A stretch of 28,131 nt of DNA from RGIG8748 sp045539515 (GTDB lineage: Bacteria > Bacillota > Clostridia > UMGS1810), in contig JAZQFN010000080.1 in assembly GCA_045539515.1 (NCBI GenBank), forward strand, positions 1 to 28,131. Direction: 5' to 3'. Under the pieces are notes generated by a model. That model saw only the letters and a list, made by a program, of their open reading frames with translations, did no database searches and was not told the origin of the DNA. Of this stretch, positions 1-8,512 are shown one piece after another. Position 1 is the stretch's first letter. Every line of letters starts with the position of its first letter. Both the position numbers and the translations under genes were made by a program.

Positions 1-2306
1 TTTGTACCGAAGCAGAAGAATTCAGCTTCAGAAGCGATAACGTCAGCTGTAAGAGCAGCTCTGGGGATTTCGATCATTGTACCAACTTCGTACTTAAGGT
101 CGATACCTGCAGCAGCGATTTCAGCATCAGCAGTTTCTACAACGTCATTCTTAACATACTTAAGTTCTTTGATATCGCCAACAAGAGGAATCATGATTTC
201 GGGAACGATTGTCCAGTCGGGATGAGCCTTCTTAACATTGATAGCTGCACGGATAACAGCCTTTGTCTGCATCTTTGCAATTTCAGGATATGTTACTGCA
301 AGACGGCAGCCACGGTGACCCATCATGGGGTTAAATTCGTGGAGGCTTGCAATGATAGCTTTGATCTGTTCTACAGTCTTGCCCTGAGCAGCTGCGAGTG
401 CAGCGATGTCAGCTTCTTCTGTAGGAACGAACTCATGAAGCGGAGGATCGAGGAAACGGATTGTTACGGGGTTACCTTCAAGTGCTTCGTAGAGTTTTTC
501 AAAGTCGCCCTGCTGATAAGGAAGAATCTTTTCGAGAGCAGCTTCTCTTTCTTCAACAGTATCTGCACAGATCATTTCACGGAAAGCAGCAATTCTTTCA
601 GCTTCAAAGAACATGTGCTCTGTACGGCAAAGACCGATACCTTCAGCACCGAGTTCTCTTGCCTTCTTAGCATCTGCAGGAGTATCTGCATTTGTACGAA
701 CCTTAAGAGTTCTGTACTTATCTGCCCAAGCCATAATTCTGCCGAATTCACCTGCGATTTCAGCATCAACTGTGGGGATGATACCATCGTATATGTTACC
801 GGTAGAACCGTCGATGGAGATAAAGTCACCTTCAACGTAGGTCTTACCTGCAAGTGTAAACTTCTTGTTTTCTTCATCCATCTGGATGTCACCGCAACCG
901 GATACACAGCATGTACCCATACCACGTGCAACAACGGCAGCGTGGCTTGTCATACCGCCGCGAACTGTGAGGATACCCTGGGAAGCCTTCATACCTGTGA
1001 TATCTTCGGGGGAAGTTTCAAGACGAACAAGAACAACCTTTTCGCCTCTTGCATTCCAGCTTTCAGCATCTTCTGCAGTAAATACTACCTTACCGCAAGC
1101 AGCACCGGGAGATGCACCAAGACCTCTGCCTGCAGGTGTTGCAGCCTTAAGAGCCTTAGCATCAAACTGAGGATGGAGAAGTGTATCGAGGTTTCTGGGA
1201 TCGATCATAGCAACAGCTTTCTTTTCATCGATCATACCTTCGTCAACTAAGTCACATGCAATCTTGAGTGCAGCCTTAGCTGTTCTCTTACCATTTCTGG
1301 TCTGGAGCATGTAGAGCTTTCTGTCTTCAATTGTGAATTCCATATCCTGCATATCTCTGTAGTGATCTTCGAGAGTAGCACATACCTTCTGGAATTCTGC
1401 GAATGCTTCGGGGAACTTTTCTGCCATCTGAGCGATAGGCATAGGAGTTCTAACACCGGCAACAACGTCTTCACCCTGAGCGTTTACAAGGAATTCACCC
1501 ATGAGGCCCTTGTCACCTGTAGCAGGGTCACGTGTAAATGCAACACCTGTACCACAGTTGTCACCCATGTTACCGAATGCCATCATCTGTACGTTAACAG
1601 CTGTACCCCAGGAATAAGGGATATCGTTGTCACGACGGTAAACGTTTGCTCTGGGGTTGTCCCATGAACGGAATACGGCTTCTACAGCACCCATTAACTG
1701 TTCCTTGGGGTCTGTGGGGAAGTCTTTGCCAATCTTGTTCTTGTATTCTGCTTTGAACTGGCCTGCGAGAACCTTAAGGTCTTCAGCTGTAAGCTCGATA
1801 TCCTGAGTTACACCCTTAGCTTCCTTCATTTCGTCGATAAGCTGTTCAAAGTACTTCTTACCTACTTCCATAACTACGTCGGAATACATCTGAATAAATC
1901 TTCTGTAGCAGTCCCAAGCCCATCTGGGGTTACCGGACTTTGCAGACATAGTTTCAACAACCTCTTCGTTAAGACCGAGGTTTAAGATGGTGTCCATCAT
2001 ACCGGGCATGGATGCTCTTGCACCTGAACGAACGGAAACGAGAAGGGGGTTTTCCTTATCGCCGAACTTCTTGCCGCAAATTTCTTCCATCTTTGTGATG
2101 TTTTCCATAATTTCTGCCTGGATATCAGCATTGATTGTTCTGCCATCCTCATAGTACTGTGTACAAGCTTCTGTAGATACAGTGAAGCCCTGAGGAACAG
2201 GAAGGCCAAGCTTGGTCATTTCAGCGAGGTTTGCACCTTTACCGCCGAGGAGCTCACGCATGCTTGCGTCGCCTTCTTTGAAAAGATAAACAAATTTCTT
2301 TGCCAT
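1..2306 (-). CDS. ppdK: Pyruvate, phosphate dikinase (C-terminus cut by window edge)
   Basis: The frame is open from the ATG at 2306 to the left edge, giving 768 codons of a protein usually about 875 residues long. It starts MAKKFVYLFKEGD and keeps the N-terminal ATP-grasp domain (GGKGANLAEM near residue 22, SVRSGARASMPGMMDT). The phosphohistidine domain follows: the motif GGMTSHAAVVARG puts the catalytic His at codon 455, the same number as in the Clostridium symbiosum enzyme. The PEP/pyruvate TIM barrel begins with GLCRTEHMF and NPMMGHRGCRLA; its last ~105 residues lie outside the window. The enzyme interconverts pyruvate + ATP + Pi and PEP + AMP + PPi in the cytosol, and in anaerobic clostridia often serves glycolysis. 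An ATGGAGG ribosome site sits about 9 bases upstream of the ATG, and a promoter is visible at 2334-2361. The gene stands alone, downstream of recO. Confidence 0.97.
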   Translation of the reverse strand, partial: MAKKFVYLFKEGDASMRELLGGKGANLAEMTKLGLPVPQGFTVSTEACTQYYEDGRTINADIQAEIMENITKMEEICGKKFGDKENPLLVSVRSGARASMPGMMDTILNLGLNEEVVETMSAKSGNPRWAWDCYRRFIQMYSDVVMEVGKKYFEQLIDEMKEAKGVTQDIELTAEDLKVLAGQFKAEYKNKIGKDFPTDPKEQLMGAVEAVFRSWDNPRANVYRRDNDIPYSWGTAVNVQMMAFGNMGDNCGTGVAFTRDPATGDKGLMGEFLVNAQGEDVVAGVRTPMPIAQMAEKFPEAFAEFQKVCATLEDHYRDMQDMEFTIEDRKLYMLQTRNGKRTAKAALKIACDLVDEGMIDEKKAVAMIDPRNLDTLLHPQFDAKALKAATPAGRGLGASPGAACGKVVFTAEDAESWNARGEKVVLVRLETSPEDITGMKASQGILTVRGGMTSHAAVVARGMGTCCVSGCGDIQMDEENKKFTLAGKTYVEGDFISIDGSTGNIYDGIIPTVDAEIAGEFGRIMAWADKYRTLKVRTNADTPADAKKARELGAEGIGLCRTEHMFFEAERIAAFREMICADTVEEREAALEKILPYQQGDFEKLYEALEGNPVTIRFLDPPLHEFVPTEEADIAALAAAQGKTVEQIKAIIASLHEFNPMMGHRGCRLAVTYPEIAKMQTKAVIRAAINVKKAHPDWTIVPEIMIPLVGDIKELKYVKNDVVETADAEIAAAGIDLKYEVGTMIEIPRAALTADVIASEAEFFCFGT

Positions 2307-2333
2307 TTTATATACCTCCATATAAAAATAATC

Positions 2334-2361
2334 ATTATATCACCCATCTATTTTACAACAA
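2334..2361 (-). promoter_or_regulatory. Probable sigma-A promoter of ppdK (extended -10)
   Basis: On the minus strand a perfect TATAAT (2334-2339) is preceded by TG one base upstream (TGATATAAT, an extended -10). A weak -35, TTGTTG (2356-2361), lies 16 bases further up. Transcription would start about 20 bases before the ppdK ribosome site. The remainder of the recO-ppdK gap (to 2474) is AT-rich and shows no other feature or clear terminator. Confidence 0.6.
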
Positions 2362-2474
2362 GACAGAAAAAAATGCCAGTATTTTTTAATATTTTTTTAA
2401 TAGTTTGGTGATTTTTTAATGTTTTTTGTTAATTATATACTTATTTCACAACATTTTTTAGCATATTGCACAAA

Positions 2475-3257
2475 TTAATTATTGTTAAGTACTGTATTCT
2501 TAAGATATGTAAGGCTTGCAGGATAAACTTCTATGGAATTAATCATATAAGTTTCTGCAATATGCCCTATTACCTCTGTATCGCCGGGTGCTCCGTTGTA
2601 TGCAAAAACGGACTTATAATCGCTGTTTTCAAGGAAGGTCATAAGCTTTAGTGCCGAAGGTGTAACCCTGACCATATCTCCGGGATGCATATCATGACAG
2701 TTCTTACAGACAACACTACCCTCTGTGGTATCAAAATACTCAATGTCCTTGACGTTTCCGCACACAGCACACACATCAAGAGAAGGCATAAATCCTGCAT
2801 AGCAAACGGTTTTAAACTCAAATACTGTTTTAAGACGTTTAAGATATTCTGTGACGTCGCCATCCTTACACTTTTCCATAGCCATACCTGTAAGGTAGAG
2901 GGTATTGAGTACAAAGTTAAAGTATTGGTCTTCCAAAGGGAGTTCATCGGGAAAAGACTTAACCACATCGGCAAAGTATGCGGCAAAAGACATTTGCTCA
3001 ACTGAATTCCTTATGCCGTAGAAGTTGTTTATAACTGACGCTGAAGACACATAATAGAGCCCACCCTTGCGGGAGAGCACCATATCGCTGTAGCAGAAGT
3101 TTTGAAGTGCGGCAAAATCCTTGTGCTTATGAGAACGTATGCCCTTGGATATGGCTGTTATTTTGCCGGCATCTTTGGATTGAATTGTATAAAGACGGTC
3201 ATTGTCATTAAGATTTGCCGAGGACAGTATCAGTCCCGGTGTCTTTATTTCTTCCAT
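2475..3257 (-). CDS. recO: DNA repair protein RecO
   Basis: This 260-residue protein matches the usual RecO length. It has an N-terminal OB-fold-like part (ETPG-like start EIKTPGLILSS, then KGIRSHK near residue 39), a helical middle, and a zinc-finger pair C163xxC166 and C184xxC187 (CAVCG ... CKNCH). RecO helps RecR load RecA on SSB-coated single-stranded DNA in RecF-pathway gap repair and anneals complementary strands. The start ATG is preceded by GGAGGAACACA, an ideal ribosome site. Gene order era-(small ORF)-recO is standard for Firmicutes. The start lies inside a small out-of-frame ORF (3208-3345), so the two may be translationally coupled. Confidence 0.95.
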   Translation of the reverse strand: MEEIKTPGLILSSANLNDNDRLYTIQSKDAGKITAISKGIRSHKHKDFAALQNFCYSDMVLSRKGGLYYVSSASVINNFYGIRNSVEQMSFAAYFADVVKSFPDELPLEDQYFNFVLNTLYLTGMAMEKCKDGDVTEYLKRLKTVFEFKTVCYAGFMPSLDVCAVCGNVKDIEYFDTTEGSVVCKNCHDMHPGDMVRVTPSALKLMTFLENSDYKSVFAYNGAPGDTEVIGHIAETYMINSIEVYPASLTYLKNTVLNNN

Positions 3258-3345
3258 TGTGTTCCTCCGAGTGTTTTTTTATAAGTCGTAAAAGCATCCA
3301 GTATTCAGTAAGGCTATAGTTGGAGTACATATCCCACCAACCCAT
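3208..3345 (-). CDS. Small YqzL-like protein between era and recO
   Basis: A 45-codon ORF starts at ATG 3345 (MGWWDMYSNYSLTEYW...) and ends with TAA at 3208, overlapping the start of recO by 50 bases in another frame. A GTG at 3354 in the same frame, eight bases after AAAGGGG, could be the true start. Bacillus has a 47-residue protein of unknown function, YqzL, at exactly this place between era and recO. The pattern W-x-x-[FY]-S ... Y-x-x-x-x-x-L-x-K recalls that family when aligned by eye. Position and aromatic pattern support the call; the poor ribosome site before the ATG and the overlap with recO weaken it. No function can be assigned. Confidence 0.5.
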   Translation of the reverse strand: MGWWDMYSNYSLTEYWMLLRLIKKHSEEHNGRNKDTGTDTVLGKS

Positions 3346-3414
3346 ATTAAACACCAAACCATCCCCTTTCCGGTTTTAGTTTGGTACGGTTTTGGGTAAT
3401 TTATAATGGAAGTT

Positions 3415-4317
3415 TTACTCTGTTTCTATGATTCCAAGCTCCTTCATAAGATTGTTGGAGTTACGCCAGTCTTCTTTGACTTTTACCCAAAGCTCCATAA
3501 AGACTTTGGCATCAAGCATTTTTTCGCAATCTATTCTGGCAGCTGTACCTATCTCTTTTAAGGTTTTGCCACCTTTGCCTATTATTATACCCTTGTGGGA
3601 ATTTTTTTCACAATATATATTTGCACTGATGTTAAACATCTCGCCCTTATCCGTTTGGGAATATTTCATTTTAACGATTTCCACAGCGGTACCGTGGGGA
3701 ATTTCATCACGAAGAATTTTAAGCATTTTTTCGCGGATAAGTTCAGCTACTATTTCCTTTTCCTGCTGGTCGGTAACCATATCTTCGGGATAGTAAGCCG
3801 GACCCTCGGGAAGGTGAGTTTTTATTACGGAAATAAGCTCGTCCAGATTATCGCCGCACCGTGCGCTAAGGGGCACAATATCGCAAAAATCATAAAGCTT
3901 TGAATACTTCATAATTACAGTAAGAAGTTCATCCTTTTTAACAGTATCTGTTTTATTGATTACAAGTATGCAGGGAACATCTCCGAGCTTTTCTATTATG
4001 GCTTCTTCAGCAGGGCTAACTTCATCGGTAGGCTCTACCACAAGCATAAGAAGCTCTACGTCCCCTATGGTTTCGTTTACCGAGCGAACCATATTTTCGC
4101 CGAGCTTGGTTTTGGGTTTATGAAATCCCGGGGTATCAAGAAACACAGCCTGAAAACCATCGCCGTGCATAATACCGAGAATTTTGTTTCTTGTGGTCTG
4201 TGGCTTTGGAGAAATAATTGCAATTTTCTGCCCCACAAGTTTATTAAGTATTGTGGATTTACCCACATTGGGTCTGCCTACAATTCCAACATATCCGGAT
4301 TTAAAATTTTTGTCCAT
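3415..4317 (-). CDS. era: GTPase Era
   Basis: A 300-residue GTPase of normal Era length that binds 16S rRNA near its 3' end and checks 30S assembly. GTPase motifs are all present: G1 GRPNVGKS (14-21), switch TT (41-42), G3 DTPG (61-64), G4 NKTD (121-124), G5 SAR (151-153). The C-terminal KH RNA-binding domain has GIIIGKGGKTLKEIG (243-257). The start ATG follows AGGAGAACACT, which overlaps the ybeY stop region; the spacing to ybeY is 9 bases. It works with YbeY, encoded just upstream, in late 16S maturation, so the operon order is functional as well as conserved. Confidence 0.98.
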   Translation of the reverse strand: MDKNFKSGYVGIVGRPNVGKSTILNKLVGQKIAIISPKPQTTRNKILGIMHGDGFQAVFLDTPGFHKPKTKLGENMVRSVNETIGDVELLMLVVEPTDEVSPAEEAIIEKLGDVPCILVINKTDTVKKDELLTVIMKYSKLYDFCDIVPLSARCGDNLDELISVIKTHLPEGPAYYPEDMVTDQQEKEIVAELIREKMLKILRDEIPHGTAVEIVKMKYSQTDKGEMFNISANIYCEKNSHKGIIIGKGGKTLKEIGTAARIDCEKMLDAKVFMELWVKVKEDWRNSNNLMKELGIIETE

Positions 4318-4326
4318 AGTGTTCTC

Positions 4327-4818
4327 CTAAATATCTCTTGTAAGTGATAATTCCTTTAAGGCTTCCTCTTCCTTTATGCGCATAACTTCCCTTTCTTCGT
4401 GGGTTTCGTGGTCATAACCAAGAAGATGAAGTACACTGTGGCATATAAGATAGCCCATTTCCCTGTCAAAGGAATGACCGAATTCTATTCTCTGTTCTTC
4501 AGCTCTTTCCAGAGAAAGTACAATATCTCCCAAAATAAGCTTATCTTCATAGTAATCCCCTACTCCGGCAAGCATCCGACCGTCTTCAAATTCAAGTACG
4601 GGGAAGCTCAGCACATCGGTAGCAGAATCTATATTTCTTTGCTCATTGTTAATAATCCGTATGTTTTCGTTGTCTGTAAGAGTAACCGCCACATATGCAT
4701 CTTCGTTAAAATTTTCATTTTTAAGTGCGGTTTTAACAACATCCTCAATAAGCTTTTCCATATGGGGTGTATATTCAAATTTATTCTGCTCGTTCTGTAT
4801 GTCTATAAGAAGTTCCAT
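4327..4818 (-). CDS. ybeY: Endoribonuclease YbeY (16S rRNA maturation)
   Basis: 163 residues, normal for the family. The zinc-binding signature HxxxHxxxxxH is complete at H127, H131 and H137 (HSVLHLLGYDHE). The central motif NEQRNIDSATDVLSFP (58-73) is also typical. YbeY is a metal-dependent RNase involved in 16S rRNA 3'-end processing and ribosome quality control. Its ATG overlaps the stop of the phoH-like gene by one base (TAATG), so translation is coupled. Confidence 0.97.
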   Translation of the reverse strand: MELLIDIQNEQNKFEYTPHMEKLIEDVVKTALKNENFNEDAYVAVTLTDNENIRIINNEQRNIDSATDVLSFPVLEFEDGRMLAGVGDYYEDKLILGDIVLSLERAEEQRIEFGHSFDREMGYLICHSVLHLLGYDHETHEEREVMRIKEEEALKELSLTRDI

Positions 4819-5789
4819 TACTTATCCTCCGACTTTCTTTTGTACTGCGAATCACGTTTCTCATACGCCTTAATAATCTTCTGCACAAGACGATGACGCA
4901 CTACATCTCGCTCGGAAAAATAGCAAAACGCAATATCATCTATATTTTTTAGAACATGTATAACATCGCGAAGACCGCTCTTTTTACCATCGGGTAAATC
5001 TATCTGGGTAATATCTCCGGTAACAATTGCTCTGGAATTAAATCCTATACGGGTAAGAAACATCTTCATCTGCTCGGGAGTGGTATTCTGAGCTTCGTCA
5101 AGGATTATAAAGCTGTCGTCAAGGGTTCGGCCTCTCATATAAGCAAGAGGTGCCACCTCTATTGCACCTTTTTCGGAAAGTCTGGCAAAATTTTCCATAC
5201 CGAACATCTCATAGAGAGCATCATAGAGAGGTCTTAAGTAAGGGTCAACCTTGTTTTGAAGGTCACCGGGAAGAAATCCCAGCTTTTCTCCTGCTTCGAC
5301 GGCAGGTCTTGTAAGAATAATCCTTGTGACCTCCTTATTCTTGAATGCTTTTACAGCCATAGCCACCGCAAGGTACGTTTTACCCGTACCTGCAGGACCT
5401 ATTCCAAAGGTTATGGTATTATTCTTTATGGCATCAACATAGGTCTTCTGACCCATGGTTTTGGTTTTAACAGGCTTACCCTTTGCTGTGATGCACACAC
5501 AGTCGTTGCCATAAAGCGCAGTAGGGTCAATTCCGTCTTTTACACTCTCAACCGCGTAACCCACATTCTGGTCATTGAGCATCTCGCCGTGTTCTATAAG
5601 GCTTATAAGGTTTTCAATTACCTTTTGTGCCATAAGGACACCCTCCTGAGGTCCTGAAATTTTTAAGGTTTCTCCTCTGGCAACTACGGTAACACCAAAC
5701 TCATTGGAAATAAGATTAATGTTTTTGTCATATTCGCCAAAAACCGAAATTATTTTATCAATAGTGTCAAATTCAATTATTTTCTCCAA
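4818..5789 (-). CDS. PhoH-like ATPase (TTG start)
   Basis: 323 residues counted from TTG at 5789. A KH-like N-terminal part (NLISNEFGVTVVARG) is followed by a P-loop ATPase: Walker A GPAGTGKT (131-138), Walker B FIILDEAQN (about 228-235), and the helicase-like segment VTGDITQIDLP. PhoH-like proteins next to ybeY are common; an RNA-related role is suspected but not established. The frame is open further upstream to 5882, but that part lies inside yqfD and reads as non-family sequence. GGAGGAG (5797-5803) sits 7 bases before the TTG, so the TTG is preferred. The start overlaps the end of yqfD by 17 bases. Confidence 0.93.
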   Translation of the reverse strand: MEKIIEFDTIDKIISVFGEYDKNINLISNEFGVTVVARGETLKISGPQEGVLMAQKVIENLISLIEHGEMLNDQNVGYAVESVKDGIDPTALYGNDCVCITAKGKPVKTKTMGQKTYVDAIKNNTITFGIGPAGTGKTYLAVAMAVKAFKNKEVTRIILTRPAVEAGEKLGFLPGDLQNKVDPYLRPLYDALYEMFGMENFARLSEKGAIEVAPLAYMRGRTLDDSFIILDEAQNTTPEQMKMFLTRIGFNSRAIVTGDITQIDLPDGKKSGLRDVIHVLKNIDDIAFCYFSERDVVRHRLVQKIIKAYEKRDSQYKRKSEDK

Positions 5790-6993
5790 ATGTATACTCC
5801 TCCGACAAATCGACCTGCAATAGTGATTCTCCGGCGATGTTCTCAATACTTTCCAACGTAACGGATATATAAAGATTTCCATTATCTAAAAGCCTTGATT
5901 CCACCTTGCGGTCTGTTGTAATGGCATCGCTGTGTCTTGAATCTTCTATTTGCTTTACAAGAACTTCAGTACCTGCCTTAAGAGCCTTATCCTCACTCAA
6001 AGGCTCATTTATAGTTATTATCTCATAAAAACTCTCGGTTGTAAAGGATAAAGGCAAATAAATATTATTAAAAATTTTAAGTTGTTTTTTATTTGTTATT
6101 TTTTCGCTGTCTTTATAATTATCTTTTTTTCTGAAAATATTATTAATTGGTTTACCTAATATTTCAATTGAATATTTTTTTAAAACATTGCCGGTTCGTT
6201 TTATTTTCTTTCTGCTAAGAGGAAACTCACCCTCTGCCCTTCTCCATGTGCGTGCAAACACTTCACCGCTGGAATGAATGAATCGAATTCCCTCATACTT
6301 GGTGTCGGAAATACCGCTTACCAGAAGGTCGCCTGCGGAAACAATATCTCCGCGGGATACTGTTTTCCTGCCATTGCGCACACGCATATCCACTATTTGC
6401 CCCGGATATGTAGCCACCAGATTGGAACAGATATTTCTGTCAAAAATTTCCTGACCTGTTTTATGTTCTCTTACATCAACCACCGCTCGGGTGCCGTCTA
6501 TGGTAACCCACATCCATGTAAGTGAATCAAGTTCGATAAGACATTTATTTTTTATATCAGATATTTTCTTTCCGTATTTAATTGTTCCCACACCTATACC
6601 ATTGTCATCGAGAACTTTTAAAATCTCTTCGGTTGACGTTGTGCTGTTTCCGGTAACATCCACCACCCAGATGCACGATGTAAGGTATATATACAAAATA
6701 AGAGCACAAATACCCCCAAGATAAAAGCCGTATCTTTTTCGTCTTCTGTGAACGTAATAAAGCGCTCCCTCCTTTTTGCATACAGAAATCGTAACCGAGG
6801 CTTTGCGGACTGCAGGCCTTATTCTTTTAAAATCATCAAAGGAAACTGTACACAAATAGCCTTCGGGAATTTTATGAATATTTCTTAAAACAATTTGTTC
6901 CGATTTACATTGATTGATAAACTCCGAAAAATTCTTCTCCGATACTTTAAAGGTAACCTTATTCCTCCAGCCTATTGTAATCAACCTCCCCAA
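5773..6993 (-). CDS. yqfD: Sporulation membrane protein YqfD
   Basis: About 400 residues with the YqfD layout: an N-terminal soluble part (GYLCTVSFDDFKRIRPAVRK), a basic stretch HRRRKRYG, one membrane segment (about 88-112, GGICALILYIYLTSCIWVV), then the extracytoplasmic part with VTGNSTTSTEEIL and a long C-terminal beta-rich region. In Bacillus the gene is in the sigma-E regulon and acts in the mother cell (stage IV); that role is taken from the family. The start is uncertain: the frame opens at TTG 6993 with no ribosome site, overlapping yqfC by 35 bases, while GGGGAGG lies just after that TTG and would suit a rare ATA start at 6975. Coupling to yqfC probably drives initiation. Confidence 0.9.
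   Translation of the reverse strand: MGRLITIGWRNKVTFKVSEKNFSEFINQCKSEQIVLRNIHKIPEGYLCTVSFDDFKRIRPAVRKASVTISVCKKEGALYYVHRRRKRYGFYLGGICALILYIYLTSCIWVVDVTGNSTTSTEEILKVLDDNGIGVGTIKYGKKISDIKNKCLIELDSLTWMWVTIDGTRAVVDVREHKTGQEIFDRNICSNLVATYPGQIVDMRVRNGRKTVSRGDIVSAGDLLVSGISDTKYEGIRFIHSSGEVFARTWRRAEGEFPLSRKKIKRTGNVLKKYSIEILGKPINNIFRKKDNYKDSEKITNKKQLKIFNNIYLPLSFTTESFYEIITINEPLSEDKALKAGTEVLVKQIEDSRHSDAITTDRKVESRLLDNGNLYISVTLESIENIAGESLLQVDLSEEYTFGENN
5797..5803 (-). promoter_or_regulatory. Ribosome binding site that sets the phoH TTG start
   Basis: GGAGGAG on the minus strand, 7 bases upstream of TTG 5789. It lies inside the last codons of yqfD and decides the start of the phoH-like gene against the longer open frame. 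Confidence 0.75.
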
Positions 6994-7261
6994 TTTGCGA
7001 AGTACTGTATTCTATAGTTGTGATTTTGCCGGATAAAGATAAAACAGCAGGCGTAAAACTTTGGATAACAAGACTTTGCCCCGTAACATTAACATCATAA
7101 TCGGCAAACTCTATAACAATGCAATCATCCTGAAATAATCTTACCGATTTATAGTTTTCGCAACTAAGCAAATTATTACCCTTTAAGGTTATGGTGGGTT
7201 TTTCTTTGGTAAGGTCATCGGCAACATCCGAAAGTATCTTGAATTTATCAAATAAAGACAT
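6959..7261 (-). CDS. yqfC: Sporulation protein YqfC (YabP/YqfC family)
   Basis: 100 residues, the normal size. The family pattern is visible: an N-terminal helix (FDKFKILSDVADDL), then a beta-rich part with ITLKGNNLLSCENYKSVRLF and a tail containing SGKITTIEYS. YqfC is a sigma-E-dependent sporulation protein encoded together with yqfD. The ATG follows GGAGGTTTTTTCAT. It heads the operon to recO, and a sigma-E-like promoter lies immediately upstream (7286-7314). Confidence 0.92.
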   Translation of the reverse strand: MSLFDKFKILSDVADDLTKEKPTITLKGNNLLSCENYKSVRLFQDDCIVIEFADYDVNVTGQSLVIQSFTPAVLSLSGKITTIEYSTSQIGEVDYNRLEE

Positions 7262-7285
7262 ATGAAAAAACCTCCGTCATAAAAT

Positions 7286-7314
7286 ACTTTATGAAGGTTT
7301 ATCTTTATATATGA
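7286..7314 (-). promoter_or_regulatory. Candidate sigma-E promoter of the yqfC operon
   Basis: On the minus strand TCATATA (7308-7314) is followed after 14 bases by CATAAAGT (7286-7293). The sigma-E consensus is KMATATT - 14 bases - CATACAMT, so the match is 6 of 7 and 6 of 8 at the right spacing, and it would give a leader of about 20 bases before yqfC. The -35 element lies inside the ribosome-site region of the divergent ylbJ. This fits the known sigma-E control of yqfC in Bacillus. era and recO must then have another promoter for growth, which I could not find. Confidence 0.5.
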
Positions 7315-7327
7315 GGAGGTAACCCCC

Positions 7328-8410
7328 ATGAAAACAAAAAACACAGCAAAAATTTTAATGCTTTTGTGGGCAATGGTTATTTTAATTACAAATTCCTCTC
7401 TTGTAATTAAAAGCGTCAGGGAATCCCTTGCCGTTTGTTTTTCCACAGTAGTGCCATCACTTTTTCCGTTTATGGTTTTGTCTTCTTTATTTGTAACTTA
7501 CACAGGTAACAGCACATTTAAGTTTATGGGAATTATATTTAAAAAAATTTTTGGGATTTCCTCGCCGGGTGTCGGGGCATTCATTTGTGGTATTATAGCA
7601 GGATATCCCATAGGTGCAAAGTCAGTATGTGAACTTTACAACGGAGGGAAATTAACAAAATCCGAAGCGGAATCTCTTATGGCATACTGCAACAACGCAG
7701 GACCGCTTTTTGTAATAGGTGCTGTAGGAACGGCAATGTTTAATTCCTTTAAGGTGGGAATAGTTCTGTATACAGTACATATAATCTGTGCATTTTTATC
7801 GGGTATTATATTAAAACCCTACACATCAATCAAACTGAATAAAGCCAAAAAAAATCCAACCAACACAAGTCTTACTTTAAGCATATGTCAGAGTGTACCA
7901 TCGGTGTGTAATGTTTGCGGATTTATAATATTTTTCGGAGTGATAAGCGCACTGACCGAATCTGTTATTTCAGCTTTTCCGGAAGGTGTAAAATGCATAA
8001 TACATTCTACTCTCGAATTAACAAGCGCCATAAATTATATTACAAAGTCTTCTTTGCCTACAGCATTAAAGATAAGCTTTGCTGCTGCAGCTGTCGGATG
8101 GTCAGGTTCATCTGTTCATATGCAGGTTAAAAGCTTTGTTTCACGTACAGACCTTTCTTTGAAAAAATATTATACAGCAAAAGTGTTCAGTTCAATAATG
8201 TCTGCATTAATTGTATATATCGGTTACACCAATATGGATAATATAGCACTGTTAATTAATACAAAGTCGGTATTAATCACAATAGCTGTTTTCTTTGGAA
8301 CATCAATACTATTTCGGTTTTTAAACAAAAGTAAAAGAAAAAGAAGAGAAAAAAATCCTCTTCTCAGACTGTCGAAAAAGAACGCATCGCAAAGTGCATA
8401 TAAAAAATGA
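7328..8410 (+). CDS. ylbJ: Sporulation integral membrane protein YlbJ family
   Basis: 360 residues, mostly hydrophobic, with about eight membrane segments. Family-typical stretches are the N-terminal LFPFMVLSSLFV (46-57), GVGAFICGIIAGYPIGAKSV (82-101) and AESLMAYCNNAGPLFVIGAV (114-133), which are characteristic of the Gate/nucleoside-recognition-type YlbJ proteins. YlbJ is a sigma-E-dependent membrane protein needed for normal spore cortex in Bacillus. The C-terminal tail is strongly basic (KSKRKRREKN). The ATG follows GAGGAGGTAACCCCC. It is divergent from yqfC, with only 66 bases between the two starts, and is a single-gene unit ending at a hairpin terminator. Confidence 0.88.
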   Translation: MKTKNTAKILMLLWAMVILITNSSLVIKSVRESLAVCFSTVVPSLFPFMVLSSLFVTYTGNSTFKFMGIIFKKIFGISSPGVGAFICGIIAGYPIGAKSVCELYNGGKLTKSEAESLMAYCNNAGPLFVIGAVGTAMFNSFKVGIVLYTVHIICAFLSGIILKPYTSIKLNKAKKNPTNTSLTLSICQSVPSVCNVCGFIIFFGVISALTESVISAFPEGVKCIIHSTLELTSAINYITKSSLPTALKISFAAAAVGWSGSSVHMQVKSFVSRTDLSLKKYYTAKVFSSIMSALIVYIGYTNMDNIALLINTKSVLITIAVFFGTSILFRFLNKSKRKRREKNPLLRLSKKNASQSAYKK

Positions 8411-8456
8411 AAGCTCATTAGTAAGAAATATTACATCATCACTAATGAGCTTTTTT
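8411..8456 (+). terminator. Rho-independent terminator after ylbJ (likely bidirectional)
   Basis: A perfect 12-base stem AAGCTCATTAGT (8411-8422) / ACTAATGAGCTT (8441-8452) with an 18-base loop directly follows the ylbJ stop and ends in a T run (to 8456). On the minus strand the same stem is followed after a short gap by TTTTTT, so it may also stop transcripts from the convergent operon at 8900-11186. Confidence 0.9.
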
Positions 8457-8512
8457 CATTTCTGTAGCTTTTGTCATTAATGCCAAAAGCCGGAATTTTA
8501 TACACTTTGCTT

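Noticed and set aside
222..1250. Long plus-strand open frame inside ppdK
   Set aside because: It is antisense to a clear ppdK frame with catalytic motifs, has no ribosome site, and its Cys/Ser/Thr-rich composition is typical of a shadow frame.
3258..3414. Short inverted repeats (GTTGG/CCAAC and CCAAAC/GTTTGG) between era and recO as a terminator
   Set aside because: Stems are only 5-6 bases with no following U tract, and the segment is better explained by the small ORF.
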